Positions 25,076 to 32,919 of a stretch of DNA of 46,351 nucleotides are shown here, in pieces (positions within the stretch are counted from its first letter, which is position 1; every line of letters begins with the position of its first letter). Under the pieces are notes generated by a model. The model did not search any database and was not told the origin of the DNA. It worked only from the letters and a program-made list of their open reading frames with translations. Both the position numbers and the translations under genes were made by a program. The DNA is from an uncultured Bacteroidia bacterium (GTDB lineage: Bacteria; Bacteroidota; Bacteroidia; Bacteroidales; F082), in NCBI GenBank assembly GCA_902767725.1, contig CACXIM010000024.1:1-46351 (forward strand), given 5' to 3'.

Positions 25076-25104
25076 GTGGTAAACTTACCACCAAATTTAG
25101 TGGT
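25076..25104. promoter_or_regulatory. Second operator-like site plus half-site upstream of Fic
   Basis: GTGGTAAACTTACCAC (25076-25091) is followed by a half-site TTTAGTGGTAG ending at 25104. Both are flanked by AAATTT. They lie upstream of the predicted Fic promoter and just downstream of the DUF262-HNH stop codon. Confidence 0.6.
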
Positions 25105-25122
25105 AGTTTTTAGTTGCCGGTT

Positions 25123-26214
25123 TTATTTCCCACTCTTCCGTCTATTGCATTCTTTGCAGAGCATCTGGCAATTGTCGGCGATGGTCTTGCCACCCAAATG
25201 CCACGGTGTGATGTGGTCGGCTTCCATTTGCGATAGTTCGAAGTGCTGACCACAGTCGGCGCAGAAACCCATCTGCTTTTCGTAGGCCGACAGTTTTTGT
25301 GCATCGGTGAAAGCTCGAATTGACAGGTATTTCTCCTTGCGCGTAAGGATATAGGGATAGATGCCGTTCTTTTTGGTCACATCGTCGTCGAGGATGAGGC
25401 GTTTCACCTCTTCATCGATGGCTTTGTAGTCAAATACTTGGTCTTTAAATTGTTTGTAGAGCATCCCCCACTCCACGCCTTTCATGATCTTTTTACGTTC
25501 CTTGGTTGGGCGAAACGAGGTGTCAATCCAAGTGATGACCGACTGGAAGAACTGCCACAGCGGTGCGGCACTGGCATCGTGCTGATGATTCGACATGTAG
25601 ACTTCGATGTTGCCGTCGGAAATCCAGTCGATGGCGGTTTCGAGGTAGTCCTGACGGATGGCGGAGCCGTTGAGGTAATCGCTGCCGATTTTTGCGGCAG
25701 GTGCGCCGTTCTTGCTGAAATAGCGTTTGGCGTCGCTCACCCAACTGCCTGCATACACCGCGTTGCGCAGCTCCTGCTCGGTGAGCGCCTCTCCCGCAAT
25801 GTTGATTGTGCGGAACCACTTCAGCTTCTCACTGTCGGTGCCACTACAGATGTAGATTTGCAACTCGTAGTTGAGGATTTGCTCCTGCTCATCAGGCTGA
25901 AGGTTGTGGAAATAGCGGAAGTTAAAGGCGAAGTCGCCGTTGACGTATTGGCAGATGCTTATGGTGCGCTGCTGCCCGTCGATGATCTCGAAAGTGTCGT
26001 CGTCGCGCACAGCCCAATACATCACATTGAGCGGGAAGCCTTGGGTGAGTGTGTCGATGACGGCATCGCGCTGTTTTTCCTTGTAGACGAACTCGCGTTG
26101 GTAGGGCGGACGCACGTCGAGACGGCCGCCGTATGCGCGCACGCCGTTTTCGTTGTTGTCCACATAGCCTTGTGTTAGTTCGCGGACTGTGATTTTGTGT
26201 AGTTCTATGTTCAT
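25123..26214 (-). CDS. DUF262 and HNH endonuclease domain protein
   Basis: 363 residues. The DUF262 domain (ParB/Srx-like, as in the GmrS half of GmrSD) is shown by PPYQREFVYKEKQRDAVIDT and the IIDGQQRTISICQYV motif near residues 77-90. The C-terminus is an HNH nuclease with two CxxC knuckles and the catalytic HI (CADCGQHF, MEADHITPWHLGGK, CQMLCKECNRRKS). Proteins of this build are linked to restriction of modified or foreign DNA. An EcoRI-type adenine methyltransferase lies upstream on the same strand, separated only by a repeat, so the two may form an unusual restriction-modification pair; that is inference. Confidence 0.88.
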   Translation of the reverse strand: MNIELHKITVRELTQGYVDNNENGVRAYGGRLDVRPPYQREFVYKEKQRDAVIDTLTQGFPLNVMYWAVRDDDTFEIIDGQQRTISICQYVNGDFAFNFRYFHNLQPDEQEQILNYELQIYICSGTDSEKLKWFRTINIAGEALTEQELRNAVYAGSWVSDAKRYFSKNGAPAAKIGSDYLNGSAIRQDYLETAIDWISDGNIEVYMSNHQHDASAAPLWQFFQSVITWIDTSFRPTKERKKIMKGVEWGMLYKQFKDQVFDYKAIDEEVKRLILDDDVTKKNGIYPYILTRKEKYLSIRAFTDAQKLSAYEKQMGFCADCGQHFELSQMEADHITPWHLGGKTIADNCQMLCKECNRRKSGK

Positions 26215-26250
26215 ATTGTATAGTTGTTTTATTGTCCTGCCGGGGTGCTG

Positions 26251-26297
26251 CCGTAGGTCGCGACCTACGGTTACTCGAGTATCGTCCCTTCGGGACG
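26251..26297. repeat. Two palindromes between DUF262-HNH and methyltransferase genes
   Basis: CCGTAGGTCGCGACCTACGG (26251-26270) is a perfect 20-base palindrome and CGTCCCTTCGGGACG (26283-26297) is a hairpin with a TTC loop. They resemble the dispersed repeats at 17830-17960 in style and may end the methyltransferase transcript. Confidence 0.65.
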
Positions 26298-26309
26298 GGC
26301 CTACTGCCG

Positions 26310-27479
26310 CTATTCAGTTCCCTCCGCTGCCATCAAGACTGACGGTTCTATTGAAGCGTATTCTGTCGGCTTTTGCTTGCGACGGATAAATATGCGGCTA
26401 TAAGGCTTTTTTGCTATTCCGTTTCTCACGAGAACAACACTTTTCATGTTTGCTGTATAATGTCCCGTACCACCATTAGCTCGGTATTTTTTCATCCATT
26501 CTTCACCAATTCTACCAATTCCTAAATCTATTGCACTTTGAGGAATGCCGTCAGCTCCAAGAATTTCAAATTGTTCTGGATTATATTGGTCTAACAAAGT
26601 ATCTGGGACTCCCATAATACCATAATAATCGCAAGGTATTTCCGAAACCCTTTCTACATCGATGGCATCAAAGTTTTCATATTTTGGGTAATCAAAATCG
26701 TTATATGTTTTATAAAGAATCAGATCTTCATGCCTCTTGGTTATATCAAGATTTGTAATCCAACCAATAGAAGGAACCTTCCCATATTTCACCCCATCAA
26801 TTATTTCATCCCATTTTTCATAATAATCTGGCATTGCAAATTTTACAGTCTTATTAGAATTAAACCCCAACCACATTTGATTATCTTTTATCAAAGGAAA
26901 TATTTCAGTATAGTGTACAATATTATGATTACACATTACCAAGAACTTCTTACTATGTTCATGAAGAAACAATATGTAATCGTTTAGCTTTGAAAAAGGA
27001 GGATTAGTGACCACAATATCGGCATCCTCTAATAATTTTTCGCATTCTATTGATTTGTAATCTCCATCACCGTCTAGCTTTGATAATACATTCTTGTCGT
27101 TTTTAATGAGATACTCTACATCTGCAAGATTGATAGCACCATCATTATTAACATCCGTAACTTCCGTGATTTCAATCTTATAAGCTTTCTTATCTGATTT
27201 TGGCAAAATACCTTGGCCAAATATATCAAGTTGCCGACCAGCAACTGGAGAAGGGTCATAACAAGTTGCAATTAACTTTTTCAGTCCAAGATGATTAAAG
27301 TTAGCAGCAAAGTATTTGAAAAAATTACTTTCATATGGATCATCGCAATTACAAAAAACCGTTTTGCCCAAAAAATGAGTTTTATAATGAACCAACTCGC
27401 TTTCAATATCAACTAATTGAGTATAAAACTCATCCTTCTTTGCTCTCTTAGCATTTGATAATGTTTTGTTATTTGCCAT
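26310..27479 (-). CDS. EcoRI-family adenine-specific DNA methyltransferase
   Basis: 389 residues. The N-terminal KKDEFYTQLVDIESELVHY and the catalytic motif DIVVTNPPFSKL (NPPF near residue 159) are characteristic of the EcoRI-type N6-adenine methylase family, as are FCNCDDPYESNFFKYF and WITNLDI. The segment TDVNNDGAINLADVEYL looks like a dockerin or EF-hand loop, but comparable loops occur in this family, so I do not read a calcium function into it. The gene is visibly AT-richer than its neighbours, suggesting transfer. The last 15 residues after RRKQKP may be altered by the adjoining repeat. No EcoRI-like nuclease is adjacent; the nearest nuclease is DUF262-HNH. Upstream is a long structured leader. 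Confidence 0.86.
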   Translation of the reverse strand: MANNKTLSNAKRAKKDEFYTQLVDIESELVHYKTHFLGKTVFCNCDDPYESNFFKYFAANFNHLGLKKLIATCYDPSPVAGRQLDIFGQGILPKSDKKAYKIEITEVTDVNNDGAINLADVEYLIKNDKNVLSKLDGDGDYKSIECEKLLEDADIVVTNPPFSKLNDYILFLHEHSKKFLVMCNHNIVHYTEIFPLIKDNQMWLGFNSNKTVKFAMPDYYEKWDEIIDGVKYGKVPSIGWITNLDITKRHEDLILYKTYNDFDYPKYENFDAIDVERVSEIPCDYYGIMGVPDTLLDQYNPEQFEILGADGIPQSAIDLGIGRIGEEWMKKYRANGGTGHYTANMKSVVLVRNGIAKKPYSRIFIRRKQKPTEYASIEPSVLMAAEGTE

Positions 27480-27803
27480 TCAGATTGATAGTTTTGCAAT
27501 GCTATCAATCCGCCGACGCAAAAAGCAAGGTGCAAGCCCACTTATTGCGTTTAGCTGAGAGGCGGCCTCGCATGGAAACCTCTACGAGTAAACAAGTTGC
27601 CTGCACCTGTTCGGCACAAGCATTGCATCAATCTACTCGTAAAGTCTTCCAATTTGAAAGACTGCCAGATATTATTTCTGAGTGTTTATTTCCAAATAGT
27701 TTGCGAGGCTCTTGGCTAAACGCGAAATAATAGCTAATGCTTTGGTTTTTAATATGTTAAATATTCTCTATTTTTATCTCTACGATACGTTTGGTCTTTA
27801 TTT
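27480..27803 (-). ncRNA. Candidate structured leader or small RNA upstream of the methyltransferase
   Basis: No gene is visible, but a minus-strand -7 box at 27808 would make a leader of about 320 bases. Nested pairings: TGCAATGCT (27495-27503) with AGCATTGCA (27619-27627); AGGTGCA (27528-27534) with TGCACCT (27602-27608); GTTTA (27549) with TAAAC (27589); AGAGG (27558) with CCTCT (27579). A separate hairpin GATTGATAG/CTATCAATC (27483-27510) ends a few bases before the start codon and overlaps the first pairing, so the two exclude each other. Family unknown. Confidence 0.45.
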
Positions 27804-27807
27804 GGCG

Positions 27808-27845
27808 CAAAGATAGCGTATTTTTCTTATTAAACACTATCTTTG
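27808..27845. promoter_or_regulatory. Divergent overlapping promoters (two TATCTTTG boxes face to face)
   Basis: CAAAGATA at 27808-27815 is a -7 box for the minus strand (toward the methyltransferase) and TATCTTTG at 27838-27845 is one for the plus strand (toward the transglutaminase). Only 22 bases lie between them, so the -33 region of each overlaps the other's -7 and they should compete. Confidence 0.55.
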
Positions 27846-27862
27846 CAGCAAACAATTGCACC

Positions 27863-30415
27863 ATGAAAAACACCTTATTCATTCTCATTACTGCCTTTAC
27901 CCTCCTCTTTTCCGCCTGCTCAACCGAAAAGAAAATGGCTTTCAATGAAAAAGCAGCCTTGGAATTCCTATACCAATACATGCCGCTCGGCGACAGCGTG
28001 GACTACACCGAGGACTATTACCGCGAGTGCGTCCACTATGCCTTCCTCGCCAAACAGGAAATGCCTTGGGGCGACAGCATCCCCGAGCGCGAGTTCAAGC
28101 ATTTCGTGGTGCCCGTCCGCGTCAACAACGAGAACCTCGACCACTTTCGTGCCACTTATTATGAAGAACTCAAAGGCCGCGTGAAGGATTTGTCACTTTA
28201 CGATGCCGTCCTCGAAGTAAACCATTGGTGCCACGAGCATGTCAACTACAAAGGTAGCGACAGCCGTACTAGCGCTCCGATGGCCACCATCAAGACCTCG
28301 TGGGGTCGCTGTGGCGAGGAATCAACGCTATTGGTGACCGCCTTACGCACTGTGGGCATTCCTGCAAGACAAGTGTATACCCCCCGCTGGGCGCACTGCG
28401 ACGACAACCACGCCTGGGTGGAGGCTTGGGTAGACGGGCAATGGCACTTCCTCGGCGCCTGCGAACCTGAGCCAGTGCTCGACTTGGGTTGGTTCAACGA
28501 GCCCGCCTCACGCACCTTATTATTACACACCCGCGTCTTCGGCGATTATGACGGTCCCGAGGAGGTCATCAGCCGCAGCGCCAACTACACGGAAATCAAC
28601 GTGGTGGACAACTATGGCAAGACCGCCAAGACCACTTTCACCGTCGTAGATGAGAATGGTCAGCCTCAAGCCAACCTTCCCGTGGAGTTCAAGATCTACA
28701 ACTATGCCGAGTTCTGCACCGTGGTCACAAAGACAACCGACGAGAACGGCCAGACCTGGCTCACCTCTGGCTTGGGCTGCATGATGGCCTACGCAGCCAA
28801 GGATGGCAAATTCGGTTTCCAAGTGTTCAAGTCGGGCGAGAAAGACAGCATCACCATCACGCTCGACCACGAGCAGGGCCAAAACGACATCTTCGAGTTC
28901 GACATGGTGCCACCAGCCCCGACCAGCGTCTTGCCTGAAGTCACGGCTGAGATGCGTGCCGAGAACGACCGCCGCTTGGCCTTTGAAGACTCACTGCGCA
29001 ACGCCTACATCGCTGATTGCAAGAAAGCCCAGATGGAAGAGATTATGAATACGGGCAACAAAAAACTCTGTAGTATTTATGAAAAGACTTGGGGCAACTG
29101 GCAAACCATCGCCGATTTCGTGAAATACGCCCAAGACAAAGGCCAAGAGATCAAGGCCGTGGAGCTGCTCAGCAACATCTCCGACAAAGACTTGCGCGAT
29201 GTCAGCCTTGAAGTACTCAAAGACCATCTCGACAACACGCCTGGTCTCGAGCAATCCATCATCTCCATGCCGCCCGAGCATTACGCCCAGTACATCCTCA
29301 ATCCTCGCGTGAGCAACGAGATGCTGGTGCCTTACCGCAAGACCCTTTCCGAGTTCTTCCCCGAAACGGAGAGACGGCAATACCATGACAATCCCGCTCT
29401 GTTGGTCAACTGGGTGAAAGAAAATATCCAAACCGATGACAACCTGAATCCCCAACGTTTTCCCATCTCACCTTTGGGAGTCTTAAAAGCCCGTAAGGCC
29501 GACCGCCATTCGCGCGACATCTTCTTCGTCAGCATGGCACGCAGTTTGGGCATTGCCGCACAAATCAACCCCGTGAATGGCAATGTGCAATACTTCGGCA
29601 AGGAATGGACCAATGTGGACTTTGATGCTGCCGAGCCCGCCAGTGCCGCCGTGGGATATCTGGACATCCAATACTACCCCATCGCTTCCGTCGCCGACCC
29701 GAAATACTACACACATTTCAGCATCAAGAAATTCGATGGCAACAGTTTCCGCTTGTTGGCCTACGACGCCAAAGACCCAGGTATCGACGATGGCATGATG
29801 CTCTCCTCTTTTGAGCATCCTACACCTTTGGATGAGGGTTATTACATCCTCACGGCAGGAACGCGCCTGGACGATGGCACCGCGCTGACCCACAGCGAAT
29901 TCTTCAGCATCAAGGCTGACACGACCACACAAGTGAACCTCATTTTGCGCGAAGCCGACCACGACGTACATGTCATCGGTTGCTTCTACGCCGACATCCA
30001 CTTCACCGACCCTGAGACGGAAGAAGACGGCAACCCAAGACTGCTGATGGGCAACGACTATTTCATCCTCGGCTATTTGGACCAAGGCAGTGAGCCTACC
30101 ACCCACGCCATGCAGGACATCGCCGCCTTCCGCAAGAACTTTGAGGACAGCGGTTTGCCGATGATCTTCATTTTCAGCAGCAAGGATGAATATGACAAAT
30201 TCAAGCTGAAGAACTTCAACGAGCTGCCCGAAGGCATCGTCTTTGGCATCGACGACGGCTCCACTCGTGACGAAATCATCGAATGCATGCACCTCAACCC
30301 CGATGTCCGCCCCATCTTCCTCATCGCCAACGCCAACAGCGAGGTGGTGTTTATGAAGCAAGGCTATACGATTGGTTTGGGCGAGCAATTGCTGAAGGTG
30401 ATGGCGAAGTTATAG
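27863..30415 (+). CDS. Transglutaminase-like lipoprotein with C-terminal thioredoxin-like domain
   Basis: Start at ATG 27863 (MKNTLFILITAFTLLFSACS) gives 850 residues with a lipobox Cys at about 19, hence surface or periplasmic lipoprotein. The transglutaminase core has Cys at about 150 (TSWGRCGEESTLLVTALRTV), His at 183 (CDDNHAWVEAWVDGQW) and a following Asp. It is followed by a carboxypeptidase-regulatory-like segment (FTVVDENGQPQANLPVEF) and a long helical middle region. The last 150 residues (MQDIAAFRKNFEDSGLPMIF, VRPIFLIANANSEVVFMKQG) look thioredoxin-like but have no CxxC. Family members act as peptidases or cross-linkers; substrate unknown. It stands alone under its own promoter. Confidence 0.85.
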   Translation: MKNTLFILITAFTLLFSACSTEKKMAFNEKAALEFLYQYMPLGDSVDYTEDYYRECVHYAFLAKQEMPWGDSIPEREFKHFVVPVRVNNENLDHFRATYYEELKGRVKDLSLYDAVLEVNHWCHEHVNYKGSDSRTSAPMATIKTSWGRCGEESTLLVTALRTVGIPARQVYTPRWAHCDDNHAWVEAWVDGQWHFLGACEPEPVLDLGWFNEPASRTLLLHTRVFGDYDGPEEVISRSANYTEINVVDNYGKTAKTTFTVVDENGQPQANLPVEFKIYNYAEFCTVVTKTTDENGQTWLTSGLGCMMAYAAKDGKFGFQVFKSGEKDSITITLDHEQGQNDIFEFDMVPPAPTSVLPEVTAEMRAENDRRLAFEDSLRNAYIADCKKAQMEEIMNTGNKKLCSIYEKTWGNWQTIADFVKYAQDKGQEIKAVELLSNISDKDLRDVSLEVLKDHLDNTPGLEQSIISMPPEHYAQYILNPRVSNEMLVPYRKTLSEFFPETERRQYHDNPALLVNWVKENIQTDDNLNPQRFPISPLGVLKARKADRHSRDIFFVSMARSLGIAAQINPVNGNVQYFGKEWTNVDFDAAEPASAAVGYLDIQYYPIASVADPKYYTHFSIKKFDGNSFRLLAYDAKDPGIDDGMMLSSFEHPTPLDEGYYILTAGTRLDDGTALTHSEFFSIKADTTTQVNLILREADHDVHVIGCFYADIHFTDPETEEDGNPRLLMGNDYFILGYLDQGSEPTTHAMQDIAAFRKNFEDSGLPMIFIFSSKDEYDKFKLKNFNELPEGIVFGIDDGSTRDEIIECMHLNPDVRPIFLIANANSEVVFMKQGYTIGLGEQLLKVMAKL

Positions 30416-30423
30416 GAATAGTC

Positions 30424-31716
30424 TCATTCCTTAATGCATGCTAGAGGGATAATCTTCACGCCATCCGGACGAGTGTAGGCCAACTTGCCGCCTGTAATCA
30501 CTATCAACAGGTCTGGTTCGCGCAAGGGCATCTGTTTCTCCTTTTTATTGTATTCGCGGATAAGACGTTTCAGTTCCAAAAGATGTGATGCGCCATCTTC
30601 AATCTCTTTACTGCCCAACTTACATTCAATCAGTGCATATCGGCCGTCACCCAAATGTAAAACGAGGTCGGACTCCAACCCGTAACGGTCTCTATAATGT
30701 GAAATATGCGAGTCAAAATCAAGTGTATATGCCTTAAAGTCACGGATGCACATCTGCTCAAAGATGAAGCCGAAGGTCTTCAGTTGATTCAGCAACGCCT
30801 CAGGGGTAAGACCCAATGCCGCTACTGCAATGGACGGGTCGACAAAAGAGCGCTTCGGTCCTGTGCGAATGGCGGTCTTGCTACGAATGGCCGGGCACCA
30901 AGCATCAATGTCGCAGACCACAAAGAGTTTTCTCAGTGCCCCGACATAATCGTCAAACGTGGGTTCCGAACACGACACCTCGCCGGAGGCAGCGACATCT
31001 GCAATAAGTGTAGACTTCTTCGACAATGTGGAGATGTTGCGTGCGTATGCGCGTAAAATCATCCTTGTGAGCAGTTCATCGCGCGACACTCCGTCCACGC
31101 GGCTGATGTCATCTGAGCATACTGTCTTGACATAGTTACGTGCCACCAGCAGTTTTGCCTTGTCACTTTTAATATTCACCGTTGCAGGCCATCCTCCACG
31201 GCATCCGCAAAATACCAATTCTTCAACCGACATATCGGACTCAATGCCATCAATATCCAAGTTGGGATTATCGAACAACTCCATCAATGAAATCTTGCCA
31301 TTCGAGTCGCCCGACTCCCACAAACTCATCGGCAGCATGTTTAACTTGGAAATGCGACCCGTGCCTGAGTGGTGAATCTGTGATTTGTCCACTGCATTCG
31401 ATCCGGTCAGGATGAACTGACCTGGCTCAACTCTTTTGTCAACCATAGTCCTCACGGCATCCCACAACACGGGGGCATCCTGCCATTCATCGATCAGACG
31501 TGGCGTAGCACCGTTCAACAACAGGGAAGGTTTCATTGCAGCCGTGGCGAGATACTCATCGCGCATATCGGTGTCTTGCAACTTAATGACACTCTTGGCC
31601 ACCTGCACGGCGGTAGTTGTCTTTCCACACCACTTCGGCCCTTCAATCAATACGGCGCCAAAGGCCTCAAGATGTTCGCGAAGGACGGTATCTGCAGTCC
31701 GTTTCAAATATTCCAT
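30424..31716 (-). CDS. AAA_14/DUF4143 ATPase (copy A)
   Basis: 430 residues. Walker A GPKWCGKTTT (26-35), Walker B RLIDEWQ (73-79), sensor-like QFILTGSNAVDK, then the DUF4143 region (FVDPSIAVAALGLTPEALLN, FGFIFEQMCIRDFKAY) and a PD-(D/E)xK-like end (ESDLVLHLGDGRYALIECKLG). This family is abundant in Bacteroidota and of unknown function; ATP-dependent DNA binding and a nuclease-like fold are known features. Directly upstream of its promoter lie 23-base tandem repeats. A remnant of a related gene is on the other strand at 32091 and a third at 39788. It converges with the transglutaminase gene (8-base gap). Confidence 0.88.
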   Translation of the reverse strand: MEYLKRTADTVLREHLEAFGAVLIEGPKWCGKTTTAVQVAKSVIKLQDTDMRDEYLATAAMKPSLLLNGATPRLIDEWQDAPVLWDAVRTMVDKRVEPGQFILTGSNAVDKSQIHHSGTGRISKLNMLPMSLWESGDSNGKISLMELFDNPNLDIDGIESDMSVEELVFCGCRGGWPATVNIKSDKAKLLVARNYVKTVCSDDISRVDGVSRDELLTRMILRAYARNISTLSKKSTLIADVAASGEVSCSEPTFDDYVGALRKLFVVCDIDAWCPAIRSKTAIRTGPKRSFVDPSIAVAALGLTPEALLNQLKTFGFIFEQMCIRDFKAYTLDFDSHISHYRDRYGLESDLVLHLGDGRYALIECKLGSKEIEDGASHLLELKRLIREYNKKEKQMPLREPDLLIVITGGKLAYTRPDGVKIIPLACIKE

Positions 31717-31741
31717 ATTATATCACTTTTGAATTACGCGG

Positions 31742-31773
31742 CAAAGTTACTAATAATAAATGGATTATCAAAA
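31742..31773 (-). promoter_or_regulatory. Promoter of ATPase copy A
   Basis: On the minus strand TTTTG (31769-31773) and TAACTTTG (31742-31749) are 19 bases apart, the expected Bacteroidota -33/-7 arrangement. The tandem repeat array begins 4 bases upstream of the -33. Confidence 0.7.
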
Positions 31774-31777
31774 CAAT

Positions 31778-31844
31778 TTTTGCTTTTTGTGGTATTTTAC
31801 TTTTGCTTTTTGTGGTATTTTACTTTTGCTTTTTGCGGTAAAAC
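31778..31844. repeat. 23-bp tandem repeats upstream of ATPase copy A
   Basis: The unit runs from TTTTGCTTTTTG to GGTATTTTAC (23 bases). Copies at 31778-31800 and 31801-31823 are identical and the third (31824-31844) is partial and diverged. The array ends directly upstream of the -33 element. Confidence 0.85.
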
Positions 31845-31846
31845 AA

Positions 31847-31951
31847 CTAATCCATATCCCCCAAGACCATCTCATGATAATCCCGAATGGAGTCCCTATT
31901 TAGGCTTGCATAAAGACGGATATCGCTTTTCAGCTTCCCGATTTCTTCCTG
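31847..31951 (-). pseudogene. C-terminal gene fragment ending RDSIRDYHEMVLGDMD (copy 1)
   Basis: An open frame of about 34 codons without a start, ending LNRDSIRDYHEMVLGDMD-stop, matches the fragment at 32586-32653 at protein and DNA level. Both look like 3' ends of a gene whose body is gone. Parent family not recognised. Confidence 0.45.
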
Positions 31952-31971
31952 TTAGTCTTGGACAATTGATT

Positions 31972-32040
31972 ACAAACAACCGAATAAATCCGCCACAAAT
32001 AACCGAATAAATTCACTATAAACAACCGAAAAATCGAGAA
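31972..32040. repeat. 23-bp tandem repeats upstream of the ATPase remnant
   Basis: Three units of exactly 23 bases start at 31972, 31995 and 32018, each with the core AAACAACCGAATAAAT or close variants (AAATAACCGAATAAAT; AAACAACCGAAAAAT). The sequence differs completely from the arrays at 31778 and 41003 but the position relative to the promoter is comparable. Confidence 0.85.
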
Positions 32041-32045
32041 TTGTT

Positions 32046-32075
32046 TTTGTAATTAAAATAAAATCAGTAATTTTG
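32046..32075 (+). promoter_or_regulatory. Promoter of the ATPase remnant
   Basis: TTTG (32046-32049) and TAATTTTG (32068-32075) with an 18-base spacer, directly downstream of the 23-bp repeats. An ATG (32091) follows but in a frame that stops early. Confidence 0.6.
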
Positions 32076-32090
32076 CAACGAAAACAAAAA

Positions 32091-32537
32091 GATGAAAAAT
32101 CTGCCATCCGAACCAGCGACACCCGCCATTTCGTCGACCCCAGCATTGGCACGGCAGCCCTTGGACTTGGCCCCAGCGACTTAATTAACGACCTTAATTC
32201 ATTTGGGTTGTTCTTCGAAGACCTTGCCGTTCGTGACCTGCGCGTGTTCGCAGAAGCTCTCGATGGCAGACTCTACCATTACCGCGACAGCTCTGGCCTG
32301 GAATGCGATACGGTAATTCACCGCAGAAACGGAACATACGCATTAGTTGAAGTCAAACTGGGGGGCGACAAACTTATAGAAGAAGGTGTAAATGCGCTCA
32401 AGACGCTCGCTACAGCCATAGACACGACTAAGATGCCAAGCCCTTCGTTCATGATGGTGCTGACTGCTGTCGGGCAATACGCATACCAACGCCCCGACGG
32501 TATTTTTGTCGTTCCAATCGGCTGTCTAAAAGACTAA
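32091..32537 (+). pseudogene. Remnant of an AAA_14/DUF4143 ATPase (C-terminal third only)
   Basis: The readable frame (AIRTSDTRHFVDPSIGTAAL ... LVEVKLGGD ... YQRPDGIFVVPIGCLKD) aligns with the last 150 residues of copy A at 30424-31716 (AIRTGPKRSFVDPSIAVAAL ... IECKLG ... YTRPDGVKIIPLACIKE). The ATPase domain with Walker motifs is missing. The promoter and leader are joined directly to the C-terminal part, and the first ATG (32091) is out of frame, so an internal deletion has probably removed the N-terminal two thirds. The PD-(D/E)xK-like end is intact, so a short product from a non-ATG start cannot be excluded. Confidence 0.8.
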
Positions 32538-32585
32538 GTCAGCTCGTTCGAGAACGCAATATCCAAACAATGTTGAGTTCTCCTA

Positions 32586-32653
32586 TCAATCCAAATCTCC
32601 TAGGACCATCTCATGATAATCGCGGATGGCGTCTCGGTTCAGGCCCTTTTTGA
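32586..32653 (-). pseudogene. C-terminal gene fragment ending LNRDAIRDYHEMVLGDLD (copy 2)
   Basis: Matches the end of the fragment at 31847-31951 over about 18 codons with the same stop position; homology stops abruptly at the leucine. The two fragments flank the ATPase remnant and its promoter on either side. Confidence 0.45.
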
Positions 32654-32683
32654 CCATGACTTGTGACTATGATCATGACTATT

Positions 32684-32915
32684 TCAACGGGCATAAAACT
32701 CCACGCATTTAAACAAGTGTAAACTATATGCAGGAGTAACATCTTTCAATGTCGTAGGGTTGGTCATAGTCATGGTCAATGGCCATGGTTGAATGGCTTT
32801 CAGCTCGGCGGCATCGGTGATGGTGGCCTTCTTTTCTTGCAGCTTCTTGAGGGTCTGCTTGGTTTCGGCAAGCTTTTGCTTGGCGGATTTGATCTGGTTG
32901 GTGTAAAGCTTTGCC
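32684..32915 (-). pseudogene. Possible remnant encoding a coiled coil
   Basis: In one minus-strand frame KLYTNQIKSAKQKLAETKQT and a following KKLQEKKATITDAAELKAI form a convincing heptad-rich helix, then run into a TCATAGTCATGG-type repeat. There is no start codon. It directly follows the PD-(D/E)xK gene. Parent not identified; codon composition is GC-richer than the nuclease gene, so it belongs to a different layer of sequence. Confidence 0.35.
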
Positions 32916-32919
32916 GTAT

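Noticed and set aside
23888-26214. Fic plus DUF262-HNH as a toxin-antitoxin pair
   Set aside because: The Fic protein carries its own inhibitory helix and winged helix and has its own promoter and operators; no antitoxin-like partner is adjacent.
27100-27180. Dockerin or EF-hand calcium motif inside the methyltransferase
   Set aside because: The DVNNDGAINLADV loop resembles one, but similar loops are part of the EcoRI methylase family and no cohesin or scaffoldin is present.
31778-32040. Tandem 23-bp units read as a CRISPR array
   Set aside because: The units follow each other without unique spacers of 30 bases or so, there are no cas genes, and the arrays sit exactly at promoters.
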